Positions 49,355-55,903 of a stretch of DNA of 64,000 nucleotides are shown piece by piece (the first letter of the stretch is position 1; each line of letters starts with the position of its first letter). The notes below the pieces were generated by a model. It searched no databases, was not told the origin of the DNA, and worked only from the letters and a program-made list of their open reading frames with translations. The stretch is from an unidentified bacterial endosymbiont (lineage in GTDB: Bacteria; Pseudomonadota; Gammaproteobacteria; Enterobacterales; G038960095): assembly GCF_918320885.1 (NCBI RefSeq), contig NZ_OU907312.1:310001-374000 (forward strand), given 5' to 3'. The position numbers and the translations under genes are program-made.

Positions 49355-49654
49355 TTACTTGCGGGCCACTGAGAAGATGCCCAAGGCTTTTTTTAGGATA
49401 TCCCTCTCTTCGCGTGCTATCGCCAATTCTTTCCGCAATTGACTGAGCTCAGCATCAGACGCTTTCAGGTATCCTTTGCCCGGGAAAGCCTCTGCACCAT
49501 CCTTGTTATGCTGATGGACCCACCCTGCCAATGTACTCTTGGGAACTCCCAATTCCTCGCTCAATTGACAGAGCGTTTTACCAGTGCTGTGATACAGCTT
49601 TACCGCATTCAGCTTGAATTCCTTATCATAGCTCCTTGATTCCCCTTGATTCAT
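49355..49654 (-). CDS. IS3-family OrfA (copy 3)
   Basis: 99 residues, identical to the copy 1 protein. Confidence 0.95.
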   Translation of the reverse strand: MNQGESRSYDKEFKLNAVKLYHSTGKTLCQLSEELGVPKSTLAGWVHQHNKDGAEAFPGKGYLKASDAELSQLRKELAIAREERDILKKALGIFSVARK

Positions 49655-49731
49655 AACTTCACCTCAAAAAGTAACAAAAAATTATACGCTTTGTTCCTCT
49701 TCGTTGTGTCCGTTAAAGGGTAGCAAGATCA

Positions 49732-50330
49732 GACATTTTTTGCAGCTTGGTCAACCATAGGCAGAAGCGCTTTTCCTCGGAAAACCAACGGCGGATCACT
49801 CGAAATTCGTAGTGACCACGCCGGCAGTGCAAATCAAGGACTTCAGAGCGGTTGGTCTTAAGGTTGACTGCTTGAAGCTTCTGACCCTCTAGCTGGGTTA
49901 ACTTTCGTCCTTGCCCATTACGGGCCTCTACGATGATTGGGTTGAGAGCCTTATCTGCTGTGACTGCCCTGGTTTTTGGCGATTGGCTAAGCAAAGAGAT
50001 GCTCAAATGACATTCAATCGCCGCCTGGTCTTTTTTGAAGCGACTGGGGAAAATATCAGCTAGGCCGGAGTGGAGAGAAAATGAGCTGCCATCCTGCAAT
50101 AGCACATCATCAAAACTGGACAGTTTAGGTGGTAGGAGGGTAGATATTCCCTCTACGAACTGGGCCATAGCAAATTGCGTCAGTTGCTTCATAAAGTCGG
50201 CAAACGCTTCCTTGCGCAGTTGATTATGAAAAGGCTTGTAGGCCACAGTCAGCTGATTACCCAGACTCAATCCATTGAACTGCCTGTGCAAATCTGCGAT
50301 TATTTGATCATAATTGAAGCTCTTTTTCCA
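49732..50330 (-). pseudogene. IS4-family transposase, N-terminal and central fragment
   Basis: Minus strand FNGLSLGNQLTVAYKPFHNQ, then LLQDGSSFSLHSGLADIFPSRFKK with the first DDE aspartate, ECHLSISLLSQSP, and after a jump LNPIIVEARNGQGRKL and HYEFRVIRRWF. The segment expected between VTADKA and LNP, holding the second aspartate, is missing, and after FCLWLT the frame is joined out of register to the C-terminal piece. So there are at least two deletions besides the IS insertion. Confidence 0.8.
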
Positions 50331-50369
50331 GATAATTCAATCAAATACCCCTAAAAATCCTGTATATGA

Positions 50370-50489
50370 CCACGCCATAAAGGTAGTAAGATTGGCATCT
50401 GTGCGGCTATGCGTAAGCTATTACAACTGGCCTATGGCGTACTAAAATCTGGAATTCCCTTTGATGCAAAAATAGCGCTTGCATCATGA
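50370..50489 (+). pseudogene. IS110-family transposase, C-terminal tail
   Basis: Reads [20 protein letters not shown] then [16 protein letters not shown] and stop. The MRKLL..YGVLKSG.PFD block is typical of the IS110/IS1111 transposase C-terminus. An in-frame stop lies just upstream and no more of the gene is seen; it adjoins the IS4 fragment. Confidence 0.65.
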
Positions 50490-50561
50490 TGGGTAAGACG
50501 GTATCTCACCCGTTCAGTGCTCAGTCGCGTTGCTGCGGCTTCCGGTGGGCCCTTGACAGCT

Positions 50562-50939
50562 CTACACTCCAAAGGCTCTCCGATTTTGGAGGGCCTTTGT
50601 AAAAGGCTTCAAGCAATTTGGTAGACGTGCTCCACGTGTACAAGCTTCTTGGCAGAAATTGTCATCAAAAGCATCATATTCCGAGAAGTCATACTTAGCG
50701 AACTTTTTTCTATAAAGATCTTCTAAGCCAAGTCTATACATCATCCAGTGAAGAAGATCACTGGATAGTATCCCAGAAGGATAAGGATCTAGAAGTTCAT
50801 TCATTATGTCGTTCAGCCCTTTAGGTTTCATTTTTTCTGAACTATCAGTATGTTCAATAAACCGTTTAAAATCTTGGGGTCCTTCTGGAAAAAGTTTTTC
50901 AATTTTTTGTGATAAATTTAGTTTTTAAAATTCTTCTCA
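50562..50939 (-). pseudogene. Small unrecognised gene, probably frameshifted
   Basis: An open frame encodes KLNLSQKIEKLFPEG, then an acidic helical stretch (GLEDLYRKKFAKYDFSEYDAFDDNFCQEAC) and a final part that may be foreign. It lacks a start in frame. An ATG at 50939 (MRRIL) would read into it if one A of the A5 run near 50925 were absent, so a one-base insertion is likely. The internal Met at 50831 gives an 89-residue fallback. Family unknown; AT-rich like the neighbouring accessory genes. Confidence 0.4.
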
Positions 50940-51244
50940 TGATTTTTATCCCTATTAGTTTCACCACTTAATTTATAGTTTTATTATATATTTGTGGGGT
51001 AGTTTGTTCAATATAAATAAAAATGATTTTCTCTGATTTTTTTATTAAAGTTACGACTATTTTTATTCTGGACAAACCTATATATATTAGGTTTTATTTT
51101 TTAATTATAATTTGTTCTAACATAAACATACAGCTAGTATACCAACATTTTTGTCGAGCGCCATCCACTAGATTAATAGGATAATTCTGATTAACCTAAC
51201 TCAAGAAAAACCAGTTTAGCCACAAAATATCTGTTAAAGCTTAA
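50940..51244. other. AT-rich gap, no gene seen
   Basis: About 300 bases dominated by A and T, between the small frameshifted gene and the 3' end of the Fic gene. No frame, hairpin or repeat stands out. Confidence 0.4.
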
Positions 51245-52408
51245 TTATTTTCTGGTATAGAATGGTTCTGCACCATCTTCAAGTAAAATTAAATATTTTC
51301 TGTACACATAAAATTTATCGCGCTTTTTACCGCTAGCTTCTTCTAGAATTCCAAGTCGCATCATATGATTTAGTGCACTTCTGGCAGTAGGCGCTGTCAT
51401 TTCTAGTTCTTTTGCAAGTAGAGCAACTGTTACTTGAGGTAATCGTTTCATATAGTCTAGTATCTGTTCACATGAAAACCTGGCACGTCCCAGATCTGCT
51501 ATTTTTTTTAGGTCTTTCTCAAAAATAGCATTAATTTGTCTTGCTGTATTAATTGCCTGTTTTGCGGACAAATAAACACCTTCAAGGAAAAATTCCAACC
51601 ATGTTTCCCAGGTTCCGTTAAAACGAACTTCTTGTAGTAGTTCATAATATGGTTGACGATTCTGCTTAAGATAAAGACTTAAATATAAAATAGGTTCATC
51701 GAGTATACCGTTTTCGCATAATAACAGGATTATTAATAATCTACCCAGCCTGCCATTCCCGTCCAGAAAAGGATGTATTGTTTCAAATTGAACGTGAGCT
51801 ATCCCTGCTTTAATAAGAACTGGTAGACTATCATCGTGCATGAAATTTTCAAAATCACTAAGGCATTGATTAAGGATATTTACCGGGGGTGGTACAAATA
51901 ATGCATTTCCTGGTCTTGTTCCGCCGATCCAGTTTTGTGATCGCCTAAATTCTCCAGGTAATTTAGTTGATCCTCTTACACCAGAAAGCAATACGCTATG
52001 TATTTCTTTAATGAGCCTGAGGGATAGAGGAAAATCTTCCTTTAAGCGCTGCAATCCATAGCTGATGGCTTTGACATAATTAGACACTTCTTCAACATCT
52101 TCGAGAGACACTTCCGATTTTTGTTGGTGTTCAAAAAGCATAAGATCTGAAAATGAGCTTTGGGTTCCTTCAATTTGACTTGAAAGTAATGCTTCTTTAC
52201 GAACGTACATGTAAAGAAATAGAGATGGGTTTGGAATGGTCTTATAAATGCTATTTAACTCGGCTAAAGCCTGAGTTGCTTTTTCAAGGTATGGATAAAG
52301 CTGCCACAAATCCACAGGAGGGACTGGCGGAAGCTTAGGTGGGACATATGCCTTATAGGATTCTCCTGGCACTTTTTGTTTGATATACGTTCCAATTCTT
52401 TGACTCAT
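51245..52408 (-). CDS. Fic-family AMPylation protein with C-terminal winged helix
   Basis: 387 residues. Fic proteins transfer AMP (or similar) to target hydroxyls. The Fic motif HPFLDGNGRLGR is complete at 212-223. An N-terminal inhibitory motif SSQIEG (76-81, Glu80) marks a class II, self-inhibited Fic. The C-terminal 70 residues form a winged-helix-like segment (VTVALLAKELEMTAPTARSALNHMMRLGIL). This architecture is common in chromosomal Fic regulators. The promoter region holds three copies of a CTATCTTTTC element (see separate entry), perhaps its own operator. Appears intact. Confidence 0.88.
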   Translation of the reverse strand: MSQRIGTYIKQKVPGESYKAYVPPKLPPVPPVDLWQLYPYLEKATQALAELNSIYKTIPNPSLFLYMYVRKEALLSSQIEGTQSSFSDLMLFEHQQKSEVSLEDVEEVSNYVKAISYGLQRLKEDFPLSLRLIKEIHSVLLSGVRGSTKLPGEFRRSQNWIGGTRPGNALFVPPPVNILNQCLSDFENFMHDDSLPVLIKAGIAHVQFETIHPFLDGNGRLGRLLIILLLCENGILDEPILYLSLYLKQNRQPYYELLQEVRFNGTWETWLEFFLEGVYLSAKQAINTARQINAIFEKDLKKIADLGRARFSCEQILDYMKRLPQVTVALLAKELEMTAPTARSALNHMMRLGILEEASGKKRDKFYVYRKYLILLEDGAEPFYTRK

Positions 52409-52411
52409 ACG

Positions 52412-52490
52412 CTATCTTTTCTTAATAGATCACTAATAAGAAAATATAATATACTATCTTTTCTTAGTCAAGATAAAAAGGAAAAGATAG
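52412..52490 (-). promoter_or_regulatory. Repeated CTATCTTTTCTTA boxes upstream of the Fic gene
   Basis: The 13-mer CTATCTTTTCTTA occurs at 52412-52424, immediately before the fic ATG, and again at 52454-52466, 42 bp apart. Its inverse GAAAAGATAG is at 52481-52490. The direct-plus-inverted layout next to a gene for a winged-helix protein suggests an operator array. Confidence 0.45.
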
Positions 52491-52788
52491 AGTTGTTGGG
52501 GTAGTAGGTGAGTTGGCTTGCTCGGGTACGCAGCAGGCGACTCGTCACCGTTTTCAGGTTATTGACCAATCGGCTTGGCATAATATTTGGGGGCCTATCG
52601 AGCATCATATGAACATGGTCAGCCTCGCTCGCAAATTCTTCTAGCGTAACATCCCATTTCTGCAGCAGTTCACTACACATCTGTTGCAGTCGCTGCAGCA
52701 TAGCCCGAGTGAGGCAGGGTCTTCGATATTTAGTAACCAACACTAAATGATATTTTAGTTTATAAACACAGTGATAATGGGACTTCAT
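52468..52788 (-). pseudogene. IS200/IS605 TnpA, C-terminally truncated
   Basis: 106 residues of the Y1 HUH single-strand transposase. MKSHYHCVYKLKYHLVLVTK and the HUH motif (His58, His60 in EADHVHMML) are intact, but family similarity ends at SRLLRTRA (about 52520), and the helix with the catalytic Tyr is missing. The rest reads into the Fic operator region. A C-terminal half of the same type lies at 59182-59318. Confidence 0.85.
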
Positions 52789-52826
52789 GATTGAATCGCT
52801 AAATGTGATTGGCCATAATACAACAC

Positions 52827-53446
52827 ATGAAGGCTTATCGATACAGAATCTATCCTAATGCTGCCCAAGAAGAGCTTTTAGAAAAGCATTTTGGCTGTGC
52901 GCGGCAATATCTATAATTGGGCTTTGAGCCTGAAAGATAAATTCTACCAGGAGAATCAGAAGAACCTCTCTAGAAGTGAACTACAACGTCTACTAGGTGG
53001 CCTTTAAGAAAGCGGAGAAGCCGTGGTTGTCTGAAGTGAATAGCCAATCTCTTCTGTCAGCCCTAATGCACCTTGAGACTGCCTTCATCAACTTCTTCCA
53101 GGGTACGACTAAGTTTCCGCGCTTCAAGAAAAAATAGGCCGCTTGTCGCTCGTTTCAGTGTCCGCAACAGGTCACGGTAGACTTCAATGGCTCCTTGCTG
53201 AACTTGCCGAAAATCAAAGGGATCAAAATCAGGCTACATCGTCCATTTTTCGGGGCTATAAAAACCGTTACCATCAAGCGGATTGCTTGTGGTGAATACT
53301 ATGCCAGTATTTTAGTTGATGACCAAAGTTCTCACCCTATCGCTGCGGTTATCGAAGCTGATAAAACCTTGGGGTTAGAGGTAGGCATCACCCATTTTTA
53401 TAGCGATAGTGCAGCCACGATCGCGACCATAACGCGGCTAAAATGA
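52827..53446 (+). pseudogene. TnpB (IS605 OrfB) remnant with several frameshifts
   Basis: Starts MKAYRYRIYPNAAQEELLEK (ATG 52827), shifts frame after FGCARQ, and continues YNWALSLKDKFYQENQKNL, then FKKAEKPWLSEVNSQSL, then SFQCPQQVTVDFNGSLLNLP in successive frames, each broken by a stop or shift. The last frame reaches LGLEVGITHFYSD, the first RuvC motif, where the usual Asp is Glu. The rest of RuvC is absent. Divergent from the tnpA fragment, as expected for an IS605-type pair. Non-functional. Confidence 0.85.
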
Positions 53447-53576
53447 TCGTCCAATTTGCTTTAGCTGAACCGTCAGGATATTGCGCGGTTGTGTAAAGTG
53501 TTCCCGTGTAGCGATAGGACTCAGCGGTCATGCTACAGCGAGAGGATCTAGTATTCGGCTAGATTGGGTCGCAAGA

Positions 53577-53618
53577 TACCCCCACTAGAATTGATTTACC
53601 AATTTAGGGGTGGGAGTA
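53577..53618 (+). repeat. Imperfect hairpin downstream of the tnpB remnant
   Basis: TACCCCCAC ... GTGGGAGTA with an inner CTAGAATTG / CAATTTAG pairing. It may be the subterminal hairpin at the right end of the IS605-type element. Confidence 0.35.
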
Positions 53619-53832
53619 TGTCACACGTATCAAAAGGTGGGGCACTACCAGGACGCAGCTAAAGACAAATTCTGACCTTTCCTGCCAAAAATCATTCAAC
53701 TCTTGACATTTATTTTTGTGCATACAATAATTAAACGTGAGAATTAATTTTGATCCATCTAAAGACATCAGTAATACGACTAAAAACGTTACCATCCTTA
53801 AAAAAATTGACTGCTGTGTGAGCCACACATCA

Positions 53833-54645
53833 ATGAAATATCCTCCCAATTATAAGCAATACTCCTGGAGTGATACCGGAAGTGAAATAGTTATTTTTGA
53901 ACCACCGGGTGGCGGACAAGTAACCGTTCGGCTTGAGGGTAATAACCTTTGGTTGACCCAGGAACAAATTGCCGAATTGTTCCAAAGAGAACGTTCAGTG
54001 ATCACCAAGCATCTTCGGAATATTTTCAAAGAAGGTGAATTAGTAGCCAAATTAGTACGTGCAAAATTTGCACATACTGCGTCCGATGGTAAGACCTACC
54101 AGGTTGATTTCTATAACCTAGATGCAATCATATCTGTTGGTTATCGAGTCAATTCGAAGTGCGGTACCCAATTTCGTCAATGGGCGTCGACTGTTTTACG
54201 TGATCATTTGATGAAAGGATGGACGCTAGATCGTGCTCGATTCGAGCATAATGCTACTGAACTGGAAGCGGCGCTGGTACTGGTTAGAAAGGTAGCCAAA
54301 TCGGCTGATTTTCCTGCTGAAACCAGTCGAGAGCTGATTGAGATCATCAGCCGTTATGCCAAAACTTTTCTGTTGTTACAGCGTTATGATGAAGGGTCAT
54401 TGTCTGAACTAAGCGGAACAATAGGTGGTGTGATTCCCTCATTTGATGATGTTAGGCAGTCCATTGCTCGCTTGAAAGACTCGCTTATTTCCAGAGGCGA
54501 GGCCAGCGATATTTTTGGCCTTGAGCGTGGGAATGCCCTCGCCGCACTTTTAGGTAACCTTGATCAATCTGTATTCGGAGAACCTGCTTACCCAACCATT
54601 GAACGCAAAGCGACTCATCTGCTTTATTTTGTCATCAAGAACTGA
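53833..54645 (+). pseudogene. RhuM-family protein cut by an IS before its Fic/Doc motif
   Basis: Residues from ATG 53833 follow the RhuM virulence-protein pattern: LTQEQIAELFQRERSVITKH, then VDFYNLDAIISVGYRV and FRQWASTVLRDHLMKGW. Further on, the start of a Fic/Doc-like domain is reached (YPTIERKATHLLYFVIKN), where the family normally continues into HPFxDGNKR. There the IS3-family element begins, and its TIR supplies the stop codon (AACTGA). So the catalytic motif is lost. The frame is open to a GTG at 53737, but upstream residues lack similarity. Confidence 0.8.
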
Positions 54646-54719
54646 TCTTGCTACCCTTTAACGGACACAACGAAGAGGAACAAAGCGTATAATTTTTTGT
54701 TACTTTTTGAGGTGAAGTT

Positions 54720-55019
54720 ATGAATCAAGGGGAATCAAGGAGCTATGATAAGGAATTCAAGCTGAATGCGGTAAAGCTGTATCACAGCACTGGTAAAACG
54801 CTCTGTCAATTGAGCGAGGAATTGGGAGTTCCCAAGAGTACATTGGCAGGGTGGGTCCATCAGCATAACAAGGATGGTGCAGAGGCTTTCCCGGGCAAAG
54901 GATACCTGAAAGCGTCTGATGCTGAGCTCAGTCAATTGCGGAAAGAATTGGCGATAGCACGCGAAGAGAGGGATATCCTAAAAAAAGCCTTGGGCATCTT
55001 CTCAGTGGCCCGCAAGTAA
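54720..55019 (+). CDS. IS3-family OrfA (copy 4)
   Basis: 99 residues, identical to the other copies; A7G slippery run at 54980-54987. Confidence 0.95.
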   Translation: MNQGESRSYDKEFKLNAVKLYHSTGKTLCQLSEELGVPKSTLAGWVHQHNKDGAEAFPGKGYLKASDAELSQLRKELAIAREERDILKKALGIFSVARK

Positions 55020-55030
55020 AATACCAGTTT

Positions 55031-55885
55031 ATGCAAAAGCATGCTGGGGAATTCAGCGTAGAGAGGATGTCCAACGTGTTAGGTGTATCCCGCAGTGGCT
55101 ATTATCAGTTTATCAAGGCTGAGCCATCCAAGCGCTATTGTGAGGATGAGCGTTTAATATCTGAAATTAAAGAGGTTTATACCATAAGCAACCAAATTTA
55201 CGGTAGCCCACGTATCCATGCTGAGTTACGAGCTAGAGGTGAGCGCTGTTCACGCAAACGGGTTTGTCGGCTAATGAAAGCAGCCCATATTGCGGCTAAG
55301 ATGAAAAAACGATTTAAGGTAACCACAATAGTCGATCCAAAGGCCGCAGTGGCGCCTAATTTACTCAAGCAGAAGTTCACAGCCACTCGCCCTGATCAAT
55401 ACTGGGCAGCAGATATTACCTATATTCCGACCCAAGAGGGATGGTTGTATGTTGCTATCGTACTGGACCTGTTCTCTCGTAGTATCGTGGGGATGGATAT
55501 GCAAGCTCACATGACCACCGAGTTAGTAGCCGCAGCATTACGCCAGGCAATAACACGGAGGAAGCCTGCTGCAGGTCTCATCCACCACTCCGACCGAGGC
55601 AGCCAGTATACCAGCAAAGGATTCAAGGCTGTATCGGCGCATCACCAGATAACGCTTAGCATGAGTAGTACGGGCAATTGTTATGACAATGCAGTAGCAG
55701 AGAGTTTTTTCCATACCTTAAAAACAGAGCACACCCACTTTGAACGTTTTGAGAGCAGAGAACAAGCCAAATTGAGCATTTTTGAATACGTAGAAGTGTT
55801 TTATAACCGACAGAGACGGCACTCAACGCTAGGCTATCTGTCTCCTGTAAATTTTGAAAAAAATTGGTTATCCCAGGTCGCTTAA
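55031..55885 (+). CDS. IS3-family transposase OrfB (copy 4)
   Basis: 284 residues, identical to the other copies. The -1 frame is open from the slippery run ([17 protein letters not shown]) into OrfB, as needed for the fusion. Confidence 0.95.
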   Translation: MQKHAGEFSVERMSNVLGVSRSGYYQFIKAEPSKRYCEDERLISEIKEVYTISNQIYGSPRIHAELRARGERCSRKRVCRLMKAAHIAAKMKKRFKVTTIVDPKAAVAPNLLKQKFTATRPDQYWAADITYIPTQEGWLYVAIVLDLFSRSIVGMDMQAHMTTELVAAALRQAITRRKPAAGLIHHSDRGSQYTSKGFKAVSAHHQITLSMSSTGNCYDNAVAESFFHTLKTEHTHFERFESREQAKLSIFEYVEVFYNRQRRHSTLGYLSPVNFEKNWLSQVA

Positions 55886-55903
55886 GGTTTCTCTTCTCTG
55901 TGT

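Larger units (their letters stand above)
48449..49731 (-). mobile_element. Complete IS3-family element, copy 3 (1283 bp)
   Basis: Full TIRs; GAC is duplicated at 48446-48448 and 49732-49734. Removing the element and one GAC rejoins AAAAAATGTC with GATGTATGG to read AAKNVDVWLL, the expected IS4-family transposase sequence, confirming a simple insertion into an already damaged IS4 element. Confidence 0.95.
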
